A stretch of DNA of 34,225 nucleotides from a virus. This document shows, one piece after another, positions 7,296 to 16,800 of the stretch. The stretch is from positions 1-34,225 of IMG/VR virus record IMGVR_UViG_3300044632_000978. The stretch is one strand, 5' to 3'. The notes beneath the pieces are model-generated. The model was not told the origin of the DNA. It saw only the letters and a program-made list of their open reading frames with translations, and ran no database searches. Numbering within the stretch: position 1 is the first letter of the stretch; each line of letters starts with the position of its first letter. The position numbers were made by a program, and so were the translations under genes.

Positions 7296-7969
7296 ATCAG
7301 GTGAGCATCAGCAACGAGGCGCTGTCGGAGCTTCCGGCCGCGACCATTCAGGCGTTCGACGAAAACAGCCTGGAAGCCGCCGAGTGCCGGCGCTGGTATC
7401 AGACCATCCTCGACCAGCTTCTCAGCACCGCGCAATGGAAATGGGCAACCACGCGGGTCGCGCTGGCAGGTGTGGTGAACGACCGCGAGGCCGAGTGGCC
7501 CTACTGCTATCAGGCCCCGGCCGGGCTCAAGACGATGATCCGCGTCTGGCCCTACAGCGAGACGGGTTCGATCTATGGCCCGCTTGTCGGCCAGCAGCTC
7601 ATGGTGGGCGCGTTTTTCGCCGGGCGGCTGGACAGCTATCCCTACGAGATAGTGCAGGACAGGATCTACACCTCGGCCTCGGCCGCCATGTGCGACTATG
7701 TGAAGGGCGACGGGCTTGAAGCCCTGATGACCCTGCCGTTCCGTCAGGCGCTTGTGCTGGCGCTGGCGGCCCGCATCTGCCTGCCCATCACCAAGAGCCG
7801 TGAGCGCCGGCTTGAACTGCGGCAGGAGGCGGAACTCGCGCTGCAACGGGCGATCGCGCACAACGAAAACCAGCAGCCCGAGTTCTACGGCGTGGCAGTG
7901 TCCGAGCGCGACACGGCCTGGGTCTCGCCACTGGTGACACCGACCGAGCAAATCTACTGGAGGCGCTGA
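7286..7969 (+). CDS. Tail adaptor protein (T7 gp11 / tail tubular A-like)
   Basis: A 227-residue protein with the usual opening of this family: ISNEALSELPAATIQ, then ECRRWYQTILDQLLSTAQWK, then WPYCYQAPAGLKTMIRVWP. In T7 the gp11 ring connects portal and nozzle. A helical C-terminal half (about residues 150-190) contains ALVLALAARICLPI and an Arg/Glu-rich helix. The stop overlaps the next ATG (TGATG), and it is followed by the nozzle genes, the normal T7-type order. ATG 7286 overlaps the preceding gene by 10 bases. Confidence 0.87.
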   Translation: MAIDQVSISNEALSELPAATIQAFDENSLEAAECRRWYQTILDQLLSTAQWKWATTRVALAGVVNDREAEWPYCYQAPAGLKTMIRVWPYSETGSIYGPLVGQQLMVGAFFAGRLDSYPYEIVQDRIYTSASAAMCDYVKGDGLEALMTLPFRQALVLALAARICLPITKSRERRLELRQEAELALQRAIAHNENQQPEFYGVAVSERDTAWVSPLVTPTEQIYWRR

Positions 7970-8607
7970 TGGGCTTCCGGGTTCCGCTGACCAATTTCTC
8001 AAAGGGGGAAATCGCACCCGAACTGTATGGGCGTTTCGACGTTCAGCAGTGGCAGGCCGCGCTCAAGACCTGCCGGAACTTCGTCCCGCTCAAGACGGGC
8101 GGGGTGACGTTCCGGCCAGGCACCCGCCTTGTGGGCGAGGTCTATGACAGCACCAAGGATGCCCGGCTGATTCCGTTCCAGTTCGCAAACGACCAGGCAT
8201 ATGCGATCGAGTTCGGGCAGGGCACGGCACGCTTTGCGGCGCTTGGCGGGCTCGTGATCGAGGAGGAGCTTGCGATCTCGGGCATCACGCGGGCGGTCAA
8301 TGCACAGGTCACGATTGCCTATCACGGCTATGTCGCAGGCGACGACATCTATTTCCAGGGCGTTACCGGCATGACCCAGATCAACGGCAAGACCGGCCGG
8401 GTGCTGACGGTCATCGACGCCAACAGCTTCACGGTGGACATCAACACGTCCAGCTATGGCACGTTCACCGGGGCGACGGGCGGGATTGTGCGGACGGGGC
8501 CGCCGACCCCGGCGCCTGTTGCGCCGACTGTGCCGCCACCGGTGGCCGACGAGCCGCCCCCTGTGGTGCTGCCGCCTTGGGACGGCTTCGGGCTGACGTT
8601 CTTCTGA
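7969..8607 (+). CDS. Tail nozzle protein, N-terminal part of split gene
   Basis: A 212-residue protein that matches only the first part of the T7 gp12-like nozzle family: VPLTNFSKGEIAPELYGRFD, then FVPLKTGGVTFRPGTRLVGE and LIPFQFANDQAYAIEFGQG. Residues about 100-180 (GDDIYFQGVTGMTQINGKTG and a final ATGGIVR) look like the E1_FCCH-type beta domain often inserted in these nozzles. Instead of continuing into the nozzle platform, the protein ends in a Pro-rich tail (residues about 182-212). The missing remainder is encoded at 8918. GGAGG precedes ATG 7969, and TGATG junctions link it to the next two genes. Whether the two parts assemble together is inferred. Confidence 0.82.
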   Translation: MGFRVPLTNFSKGEIAPELYGRFDVQQWQAALKTCRNFVPLKTGGVTFRPGTRLVGEVYDSTKDARLIPFQFANDQAYAIEFGQGTARFAALGGLVIEEELAISGITRAVNAQVTIAYHGYVAGDDIYFQGVTGMTQINGKTGRVLTVIDANSFTVDINTSSYGTFTGATGGIVRTGPPTPAPVAPTVPPPVADEPPPVVLPPWDGFGLTFF

Positions 8608-8918
8608 TGGGCCCCGAGAAGCTATACCCGCCCGCCGACTATGGAGTGCGGTCCGATGGCTCCAAGAAGGGGCCGGGCTTTCTTGGGCCGCGCCGCGCCA
8701 AGGACGGCAGCATTATGACCGAGTTTTCAGTCGGCGTGGAGTTTGACGGCAAGAAGGCTGAAATCCCGACACTGGTGCCAACGCTGACGCCTTTGGAAAT
8801 CCAACACTTGCTGGACGGCAACGGCCCGACCGATGCCATTGTGGACAAGGCCGTGAGGCACGCGCGCGAGCGCATGAAGAAGGGGCTTTCCCCCTTTGCA
8901 GACGAGCGGGGTCGCTGA
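8607..8918 (+). CDS. Small conserved phage protein within the split nozzle locus
   Basis: A 103-residue protein starting MGPEKLYPPADYGVRSDGSK, with GPGFLGPRRAKDGSIMTEFS, EIPTLVPTLTPLEI and a terminal RMKKGLSPFAD. This is a recognisable but uncharacterised family of small phage proteins (RPDGT-KGPGFLG / IPTLVPTLT / SPFA) that I have seen associated with virion genes. ATG 8607 overlaps the upstream stop (TGATG), and its own stop overlaps the next ATG in the same way. An in-frame ATG at 8577 would overlap the Pro-rich tail. Its position between two halves of one protein is unusual. Confidence 0.8.
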   Translation: MGPEKLYPPADYGVRSDGSKKGPGFLGPRRAKDGSIMTEFSVGVEFDGKKAEIPTLVPTLTPLEIQHLLDGNGPTDAIVDKAVRHARERMKKGLSPFADERGR

Positions 8919-10717
8919 TGGGCGCGTCTCGCATCTACAAGGTCCAGGTGCCGTTCAACGCGGTCGATCTGCCAGAGGTCGATTACGCGCAATCGGCCGA
9001 TGTGCTCTATTTGGTGCATTGGGACTATGCGCCGTCCAAGCTGCTGCGGTTCGGGCATACGAACTGGCAGTGGCAGACGGTGGCGTTCGGGCCGCAACTG
9101 CCGGCACCCACAGGCGTCGGCGCCTCGCCTACCGTGGTCAATGATGGTGACGGCCCGCCCGGTGGCGACAGCAACAGCTATCCAAGCGCCTCGACCTATC
9201 AGGTGACGGCGATCTCCGACGAGACGGGCCAAGAAAGCCGGGCTTCGGCCACGGCCAGCGCGACCAACGACCTGTCGCTCAAGGGCAACTTCAACACCGT
9301 GACCTGGAGCGCGGTGTCGGGCGCTGACCGCTACACGGTTTACAAGAGCGAGAGCGGGTTCGACGCAACCCACGGCTATATCGGGGACACAACCGGGCTT
9401 TCGTTCACTGACCAGAACATCGGGCCGGACCTGTCCGACACGCCGCCGCTGGGCCGCAATCCGCTGGAAGGCGCCGGCAACTATCCCTCGACCGTCTGCC
9501 TGTTCGAGCAGCGCCTCGTGGTGGGCCGGAGCAAGAACAGGCCGAACGGGATCTGGACGAGCCGCAGCGGGGATTTCGAGAACCTGGACACGTCGCGGCC
9601 GTCGCGCGACAGCGATGCCATCAGCTTTGCCATCACCGAGGGGCGGCTGAACTCCGTCAATGCGCTCGTGCCATCGGGCGACCTGCTGGCACTGACATCG
9701 GATGCCATCTTCAAGATCACCGGGGCGAACCAGAACGGCTATCTCACGCCTTCGCTCGTGCGGCGGCGCATGGTGTCCTACGGGTCGAGCAGGCTGAAGC
9801 CGCTGCCGATCGGAACGCCGATCCTCTACAAGCCGACGGTGGGCAGCACGGTCGAGACGCTGGGCTACAGCTTCGACATCGACGGCTATCGGTCGAGCGA
9901 CGTGTCGATCTTCTCGCCGCACCTGTTCCGCGGGTTCGATATTGTGAGCTGGGCCTATGCGCGTGAGCCGCTGTCGGTGGTCTGGGCCGTGCGGAGTGAC
10001 GGCAAGCTGCTGGCCTTCTGTTGGGAGCAGGACCAGCAAGTCTGGGGCTGGAGCCTGTGCGAGACCGAGGGGCTGGTAAAGTCCGTGTGCGCCGTGACCG
10101 AGGGCGGCGAGGATCGGGTCTATCTGATCGTCGAGCGCACCATCGGCAATCGGCCGGTCAAGTTCATCGAGCGCATGGCATCGCCTCTGTGGGAGGAGAT
10201 TGATGACGCCTGCCATCTGGACTGTGCGGTATCGCTCAACCTGGAAACACCGACAGCCACAATCACGGCTGCATCTCATCTGGAGGGCAAGACGGTCTCG
10301 GCCGTCGTGGACGGAAGCGTGGTGACGGGGCTCACGGTGACGGGGGGCGTGGTGACGCTGCCGGTGGCGGGGCGCCGCATCACCGTCGGCCTGCCCTACA
10401 CCGGCACGGTCGAGACGCTGCCTTTGCATCTGGCGATCGAGGGCACCAGCATGGCGAAGCGGCAACTGCTGAAAGAGGCTGCGATCCGGGTCTATCGGAC
10501 GCGCGGGCTTGAGGCCGGGGTGACGGGGACGCCGCAATATGTGATCCGGCCGCGCAACAATGAAGCCTATGGCGAGCCTAACGCGCTGTTCAGTGGCGAT
10601 CTGGGGGTTGATCTTCCGCCGAATTGGGGCTCGTTCCAGAGCCTTGTGATCCACCAGCACAACCCACTGCCGGCGACCATTCTTGCCATCGGGCTTGAGC
10701 CAGCGGTGACGGGGTGA
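8918..10717 (+). CDS. Tail nozzle protein, C-terminal part of split gene
   Basis: A 599-residue protein that starts where the N-terminal part stops in the family: RIYKVQVPFNAVDLPEVDYA, then QSADVLYLVHWDYAPSKLLR and GHTNWQWQTV. Downstream are a fibronectin-like insert (about residues 65-175), the typical FEQRLVVGRSKNRPNGIWTS nozzle motif, SGDFENLDTSRPSRDSDAIS, and the C-terminal platform that ends with GSFQSLVIHQHNPLPATILA. Thus all nozzle parts beyond the N-terminal domain are present. ATG 8918 overlaps the preceding stop and has a weak GAGCGGGG ribosome site, so coupling is likely. The gene ends in GTGA with the gp13-like gene. Confidence 0.87.
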   Translation: MGASRIYKVQVPFNAVDLPEVDYAQSADVLYLVHWDYAPSKLLRFGHTNWQWQTVAFGPQLPAPTGVGASPTVVNDGDGPPGGDSNSYPSASTYQVTAISDETGQESRASATASATNDLSLKGNFNTVTWSAVSGADRYTVYKSESGFDATHGYIGDTTGLSFTDQNIGPDLSDTPPLGRNPLEGAGNYPSTVCLFEQRLVVGRSKNRPNGIWTSRSGDFENLDTSRPSRDSDAISFAITEGRLNSVNALVPSGDLLALTSDAIFKITGANQNGYLTPSLVRRRMVSYGSSRLKPLPIGTPILYKPTVGSTVETLGYSFDIDGYRSSDVSIFSPHLFRGFDIVSWAYAREPLSVVWAVRSDGKLLAFCWEQDQQVWGWSLCETEGLVKSVCAVTEGGEDRVYLIVERTIGNRPVKFIERMASPLWEEIDDACHLDCAVSLNLETPTATITAASHLEGKTVSAVVDGSVVTGLTVTGGVVTLPVAGRRITVGLPYTGTVETLPLHLAIEGTSMAKRQLLKEAAIRVYRTRGLEAGVTGTPQYVIRPRNNEAYGEPNALFSGDLGVDLPPNWGSFQSLVIHQHNPLPATILAIGLEPAVTG

Positions 10718-11166
10718 AAGTCGAGATCGTGCCGGCTTCTCCGGCGCATGTCGGCACGGTGGCGAACAGGATGCGGATGCAGGACGCGCGGGAGTGCTGG
10801 GCGCATGGCACCTCGCCCAAGCGGGCGCTCAGGATGGGGCTTCTGGGGTCGGCCCACGCGGTCACGGTGCTGATCGACGGGAGGCCCGAGGCGATTGCGG
10901 GCGTGACGCCTTTGGATCTGCTGTCGGGCATCGGGCAGCCCTGGATGCTGGGGACACCGAAGATCATGCGCCCGCATCCGGCATGGGTGGTCGAGGCGCC
11001 GCTGATGGTGGCGGAATGGCGGCGGCTGTTTCCGGTGCTGCGAAACAAGGTTGCGGCCGACAATCGGAAAGCAATCATGTGGCTGCGGCGCTTGGGGTTT
11101 AAGGTCGCGCGGGAGCATGTGATAGTGGGCGGGGTGCGGTTCCTGCCCTTTGAATGGAGAGCCTGA
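10714..11166 (+). CDS. T7 gp13-like virion-associated protein (GNAT-like fold)
   Basis: A 150-residue protein matching the T7 gp13 family: RMRMQDARECWAHGTSPKRA at residues 18-37, AIAGVTPLDLLSGIGQPWML, and the acetyltransferase-like C-terminus NRKAIMWLRRLGFKVAREH followed by GGVRFLPFEW. In T7, gp13 is needed for virion assembly and is associated with ejection proteins; enzymatic acetyltransferase activity is not shown for the family. The GTG start at 10714 overlaps the nozzle stop (GTGA). The gp14-like gene follows directly, as in T7. Confidence 0.83.
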   Translation: MKVEIVPASPAHVGTVANRMRMQDARECWAHGTSPKRALRMGLLGSAHAVTVLIDGRPEAIAGVTPLDLLSGIGQPWMLGTPKIMRPHPAWVVEAPLMVAEWRRLFPVLRNKVAADNRKAIMWLRRLGFKVAREHVIVGGVRFLPFEWRA

Positions 11167-11168
11167 CA

Positions 11169-11741
11169 GTGTGCGAGCCCGCCACAATAGCCGCTGTTGC
11201 CGCAGTGACGGCTGCTGCCGCTTCGGCGGTCGGCACCTATGGCGCAATGCAGCAGGCCAGCTATCAGGAGAAGGTCGGCAACCGGAACGCCAAGATGGCA
11301 GACCGGGCTGCGGTTGATGCGATCGAGCGGGGCAAGATCGAGACCCGCAATCACTACCGCGAGATCGGGCGGCTCAGGGGCCAGCAGGAAGCCGCGATGG
11401 CGGCCAATGGTGGCGACATGGCTTTCGGGTCGAACCTGGACCTGCTGGGCGACACGGCGATGGTGGGCGCCGAGGATGCCGAGATCATCCGCGAAAACTT
11501 CATGCGCGAGAGCCAAGGCTACAGCATCAGCGCAGCCAACTATCGGTCGCAGGCGAAGGCGGCCGGCATGTCCAAGGTGGGCATTCTGGCAGGCGGCATC
11601 GCTGATATGTCGAGCACCATTCTGAGCGGGTCGAGCCAGATGAAGGGCTTCAAGGCCGGGTCTGGTGGCGGCGGTGGCGTCGGTGACATGGCGATCACGC
11701 CGCACGGCAGCCGGTTCTACAACCCGAGCCTGCGCTACTGA
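11169..11741 (+). CDS. Internal virion protein B-like (T7 gp14 type)
   Basis: A 190-residue protein from GTG 11169, which gives a start of Met-Cys-Glu-Pro, a common beginning of this family. GGAGAG at 11156-11161 precedes this GTG; the in-frame ATG at 11154 has no ribosome site. A hydrophobic Ala-rich N-terminal helix (about residues 6-26) is followed by a long helical region with QASYQEKVGNRNAKMADRAA, NHYREIGRLRGQQEAAMAAN and a Gly-rich stretch near the C-terminus. In T7, gp14 forms part of the ejected trans-envelope channel. Order between gp13-like and transglycosylase genes supports the call. Confidence 0.8.
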   Translation: MCEPATIAAVAAVTAAAASAVGTYGAMQQASYQEKVGNRNAKMADRAAVDAIERGKIETRNHYREIGRLRGQQEAAMAANGGDMAFGSNLDLLGDTAMVGAEDAEIIRENFMRESQGYSISAANYRSQAKAAGMSKVGILAGGIADMSSTILSGSSQMKGFKAGSGGGGGVGDMAITPHGSRFYNPSLRY

Positions 11742-13867
11742 TGGCGATTGTTCCCCAGGCCCGCAATACGCAGTCCATGCGGGGCTTGCCTTCGGGCGGG
11801 CTGCAAGCGGCTGACAGCGGCAACGCGCAGATGATTGCCCGCGCCGGGCGTCAGATGGGCAGCGCGCTCTCTCGCTATGCCGACGAGGAGGACCGTCGCC
11901 TTGCCCTGCTTGACGAGGCGGCGGCGAAGCAGATTGATCTTGAGTGGAGCGCGTTCGAGCGGCAGCAGTTGTTCGGGGACGGCGAGAAGCCCGGCTATGC
12001 CGCCTCGCTGGGGCTGGACGCGCTGAATGGCCGGCAGCCAACCGAGCAGGCGTTCGAGGCCAAGCGCAAGGAGCTGATCGCCAAGGCCAAGAACCCGCGC
12101 CAGCAGATGCTTGTCGAGCAGACCCTCGGCGCACGCTACGAGAGCGCGGTCGGTCGCATCGGGCAACATGCCAGCAGGCAGGCCGCGGTCTATGAGGAGC
12201 AGTCAGCAAAGCTGCGTGAGGCTGACCTGATCGACCGGGCCATCATCGCCTACGGGAACGACGAGGAATACGGCAAGATCACGGCCGCGCTGTTCGCGGA
12301 GACAATGGAGCGGTCGGCCAAGTGGGGGGTCGAGGCGCAAGGCGCGGAGCTGCGCCGGGTGCAGACCGCGATCCACAATGGCGTCATCGACCAGATGTCG
12401 AACACGAGCGCGGTTGATGCCATGCGCTATCTGGACCTGCACCGGGACCAGATGGACGTGCGGACGGCCGAAAAGTGGCGCGACGTGCTGGAGCCGGAAG
12501 CAACCCGCGAGCGCGGCGAGTTCATCGCAGACGCCGTGCTGGGGCTTGGCCTGGGGGCAGAGCCGGGCCGGGTGGACTTTGATCGGCTGTGGGGCATTCA
12601 AGTTGGCGCGGAAAGCAATAACCGGCAGTTCGGCAAAAACGGGAAGCCGCTGGAGTCCGTCATCATCAGGGATGGCAAACGGGTCGAGGGTGCGATCGGC
12701 GCGGCGCAGGTCATGCGCGGAACTGGTCCCGAGGCGGCCAAGCTAGCCGGCCTGCCGTGGGACGAGAACAGGTGGAAAACCGACAAGGACTATAATCTCG
12801 CTATCGGCAAAGCCTATTCGCAGGAAATGTTCCGGCAGTTTGGTAATAATCCCCATGTCGCGCTGGCGGCCTACAATGCCGGACCGGGCAAAGTGCGAGA
12901 GTGGATTGCCAGCATAGGCGACCCGCGCAAGGGCGAGATCAGCGGCGCGGAGTGGGTGGCCCGCCTGCCCTACAAGGACACCCGCGACTATGTCGTGAAG
13001 ATCATGCGAGACTACGGTGCCACCGGCCCGAAATATGCCCCCCGCGACGAGGACATGGGGGCGGCGCTGGCCCGCTTGGACCAGATGGACCTGACGCCGG
13101 ACGAGCGGAAGGCTGCCGAGGCATCGATCACGGCGCGGGCGGCGCGCAACAGCCAGCTGCTGAAGGAGGCCGAGGCCAAGGCGACCGAGCGCGCGCTCAC
13201 CTATGTCGATCAGGGCAAGCGCCCGCCGCCTGCGCTGCTGGCAGCCCTGCCGCGCGAAAGCCGTGCGCGGGTGGAACGGGAACTGGACGCGCTGGCGAAA
13301 GGCGAGGAGGTCAAGAGCGATCCGGTCGAAGTGGCGCAACTCAGGGTCTTGGCCGTGACCGACCCGGAGAAGCTGGCGGCGCTGGACCTTGCCACGCTCC
13401 GGGGCAAGATGGCGCCTGACGACATCAAGCAGGTGGCGGGCTGGCAGGCGGCTGCGCTGAAGCAGGGCGGCACGTCGGTCAGCCAGAAGGACATGGTGGA
13501 CGCGGCCAAGCCGGTGCTCAACAGCATGGACATCATCACCGGGGACAGCCAGAAGGCGCAGCGGCCCAAAAACGCCGAGAAGCTAGACGCCTTCATGCGG
13601 CGCATGGAGGGCCTGGTCGAGAACCACACGCGCACGACGGGCAAGGCGCCGACGAGCAAGGAACTGCGCGAGTTCGCGGACTATCTGGGCCGCGAGGTGG
13701 TGGTCGAGACGGGCTTTTTCTCCGACACCAAGAAGCGGAACTACGAGCTGAATGTCGCCACGGTCCCGGCTGCTGACCGGCAGGAAATCGTCGAAGCGCT
13801 GCGCCAGCAGGGCATCATGCGCCCGACCGATGCACAGATCACCGCGGTCTATCTGGGGGCGCAATGA
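11741..13867 (+). CDS. Virion lytic transglycosylase (internal ejection protein)
   Basis: A 708-residue virion protein with an SLT lytic transglycosylase domain at about residues 280-430. The catalytic Glu is probably E291 (IQVGAESNNRQFG), followed by GAIGAAQVM and the AAYNAGPGKVREW motif near residue 378. The rest is helical: residues 30-270 and 430-708 are rich in Ala/Glu/Lys/Arg, as in T7 gp15/gp16-type proteins. The enzyme would open the peptidoglycan during DNA entry. Bases about 12600-12860, over the catalytic domain, use more AT-rich codons than the flanks, hinting at domain exchange. It overlaps the giant protein gene by 4 bases (ATGA). Confidence 0.88.
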   Translation: MAIVPQARNTQSMRGLPSGGLQAADSGNAQMIARAGRQMGSALSRYADEEDRRLALLDEAAAKQIDLEWSAFERQQLFGDGEKPGYAASLGLDALNGRQPTEQAFEAKRKELIAKAKNPRQQMLVEQTLGARYESAVGRIGQHASRQAAVYEEQSAKLREADLIDRAIIAYGNDEEYGKITAALFAETMERSAKWGVEAQGAELRRVQTAIHNGVIDQMSNTSAVDAMRYLDLHRDQMDVRTAEKWRDVLEPEATRERGEFIADAVLGLGLGAEPGRVDFDRLWGIQVGAESNNRQFGKNGKPLESVIIRDGKRVEGAIGAAQVMRGTGPEAAKLAGLPWDENRWKTDKDYNLAIGKAYSQEMFRQFGNNPHVALAAYNAGPGKVREWIASIGDPRKGEISGAEWVARLPYKDTRDYVVKIMRDYGATGPKYAPRDEDMGAALARLDQMDLTPDERKAAEASITARAARNSQLLKEAEAKATERALTYVDQGKRPPPALLAALPRESRARVERELDALAKGEEVKSDPVEVAQLRVLAVTDPEKLAALDLATLRGKMAPDDIKQVAGWQAAALKQGGTSVSQKDMVDAAKPVLNSMDIITGDSQKAQRPKNAEKLDAFMRRMEGLVENHTRTTGKAPTSKELREFADYLGREVVVETGFFSDTKKRNYELNVATVPAADRQEIVEALRQQGIMRPTDAQITAVYLGAQ

Positions 13868-16800
13868 ACAAGTATCTGGACGCCGCCAAGCAGTTCGTCG
13901 AGGCGAACCCTGACACCCCGCGCCTGACCAGCAAATATGCCGAGGCAGCGCGGGGCGTGGCGCAACAGCCGGTGCGCGATGCCAAGATCAACCTGGAAAC
14001 CGACAGGCAGCCGAACCCGGATGCAGCAGGCAAGGCGAACCTGCTGGCCCGCGCGACCGGCATTGCGCCCGAGACGGCCGAGCGACAGCTTCCCGAGGTC
14101 GAGCGGGATTTCGATTTCAAGCGCACGTCGCTGCTGCTGCAACAGGAACCCGCGCTGGCACAGTGGGCAGCAAACCCGCGCAACGCCAAGATCGCGCCGA
14201 CGTGGCAGGATATGTTCAGCATGTCCGAGATCACCCGCGACCTGAAGGCCATCAGAGGCCAGAAGGCGCTGGAGGATCAAGCCTTCGCTCCCAAGGCCGG
14301 GCAACGCTTGTTCCGCGAGGGCGAGCTTCGGCTGCGGTCGATGGGCGCAAGCCTGACCGCGACGGCCGCCTCGTTCGCTGGCCGGCTGATCTGGCCGACG
14401 CTGGGCGACAATGCCGTGGTGCGGGAAGCGCAGGCACAGGCGCGCTACCTGGACGCCGAAGCCGACAAGATCCGGGTGCAGAACCCCGGCAGCAACTTCG
14501 TGTCCGAGGCCATTCTGCAAGGCTTCTCGTCCGTGCCGACGTCGGCCTACAGCCTGCTGCTGGGCGGGACGGGCGGCATCGCAGCCGGCGCCACCCGCGG
14601 CGCTGTCGCATCGTCGGGCGCGATGGGCACGCTGACCGGAGCGCAATCCTATCAGGAGGGCATCGCAGCGGGCCTCGACCCCATTGCCGCGACCCGTTTT
14701 GCCGTCACACAAGGCGGCACCGATGCGGTGCTGGAATATGTGCCGGGCCTGAAGCTGCTGGAGAACCTGTCGATCGGGACGCCGTTCGTCCGCACTCTGC
14801 TGACCAACATGACGCAGGAGGCGCTGACCGAGGGCGCGACACAGGTGCTTCAGTCGTTCGACCGCACCGTGACGCTGGACCCGACAAAGCCGCTTGGCGA
14901 GTGGCTGCAAGAGCAACCCGCCGAGGTGCTGCAAGCCATGATCGCAGGCGCCGCTGGTGGCGGCCTCGTGACCAGCATCGTGTCAGGCGTCGATGCGGCT
15001 TTCCGCGCCATGCCGGAAGATCCCGAAGCCGCGCGAATGGAGCAGGCCCAAGCCGAGGCCGAGACCTTGGGCAAGCTGCTGGAGCGCGCCGCCGAGAACC
15101 CGGTGCGGGAGCGCGACCCCGTTGCGTTCGCGGAGTATCTGCAATCGCAGACGGACGGCACCCCGGTCGAGACCATCTATGTCCCGGCCGAAAAGGTGCT
15201 GGAGTTCTATCAGTCGCAGGGCATCGAGCCCGGCGCGGCCGATGACCCCTTTTTCGGATGGCTGGAAGGCTTCGGCCGGCAGTTGCAGCAGGCGGCCGTG
15301 TCAAACGGGGACATCGCCATCCCGACCGCAGGCTTTGCGGCCAACCTTGCCGGCTCGCCTGTGTGGGAGGCGCTGAAGGATGACATGCGGCTGTCGGCTG
15401 ACGGCCTGAGCGTGAACGAGGCCAAGGCGCTGAAGGAGACCGAGCAGGCCCGCAAGGAATTGGACCGGGCGGCGAAGGGTCAGCGGCTTGCCGAGGTCGC
15501 AGCCGAGGTGGCGCCGGTCGCCGCGATCTACACCGCCGAGACGGCAAAGCTGCGCGGGGCCGGGTTCACGCCGCAGCAGGCGAAAGCGAACGCGCTGCTG
15601 GTGGCCGAGCGGTATCGGGCGCGCGGTGCTGCGCTGGGCATCGACCTGATGGAACTCTACCGCCAGGACAACGTGACGGTCGAGCGTGTGCTTGGCGATA
15701 CGGTGCTGCGGGCGGAAAGGCCGGAAACTGAAGCCGAACAAAATCAACAACCTACCGAGGCCGGAAATAGGCCGGAAATAGGCCAGAAACCGCCCGAGTT
15801 CGACTTGGCTAAGGCTCGCGCGGAAAGGGAGGGGCAGGAAACCACTCCCACCCCCGAGCCGGCAGCGCAGGAACCGGGAGGCCGGGACGCATATCTAGCA
15901 GCCGAGCGCGAGAACGCAGCGCAACGCGAGCGCGAGATATTGGAAGCTGTCGCCAAGATTGAGCGAGGCGAAGCCCGGCGCATTGACCGAGATGCAATGC
16001 TGGCGGCTGTTGATGATCGCGCCAGATCGCGGACCCGCGCCAACATGGCAACGCTGCTGGGCGAAATCCCGGTGGAGACCATCGACCCCGCCGAGGTGCA
16101 AGCCGCATCGACCGAGCGCCTTGCCACTCTGGAGGGCGAGGTTGACGCGCTGGTGGCGAACGAGATCAGCGCCAACGACCTGTCGCCGGATGCTGCTGCC
16201 TATGTCGAGGCGGTCGCGCAGGATGCCGAACTGACGCCGCAGGACCATCTGACCGAGGCAGTGCTGGCCGAAGCTGAGACGGCTGACCCGGTGCCAGAGG
16301 GTGCGGTGTTGCGGCGGGCGATCTTGGGCGTGTTCACCGCTGCCGAGACCACGTTCCCAGGGCGCAACGTCGGCTGGACTAGCGCCAAGCGCGAAGCCTT
16401 CAGGGCGGGTGCCGAGGATGGGGTGATGGGCCGCAACTTCCCCGACGAGGCGGTGCAGCATCATGGCTGGCGCTTCGTGCCCGAGAAGCAGCGCACAGCG
16501 GATGGCCGCAAGACCATCGTGGAAGCCTATCGCGCGGGCCAGAGGTTCGGTGAGGCCAAGCGCGCGGAGATGGCGCGCAAGTTCGGCCAGTATCAGAAGG
16601 CGATGCAGGGCGAGTTCCCCGATGGGATGCTGGACAAGGCCGAAAGCCTGCTGCGCGACCTACCGGCCGAACTGCCCGAGCCTGACCCCGGTGGCGGAAC
16701 CCCGCTGCGAAATCAGGTCTATGCCGCGCTGAACCAGTTCGAGCGCACCATTGCAGACGACTTTCAACTGTTCGGGAAACGCCCCACCACGCCGCTCTAT

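Noticed and set aside
7969-10717. Programmed frameshift or intein joining the nozzle parts
   Set aside because: The first part has a Pro-rich tail and normal stop, the next ORF has its own start and is an unrelated conserved protein, and no intein splice motifs are visible.
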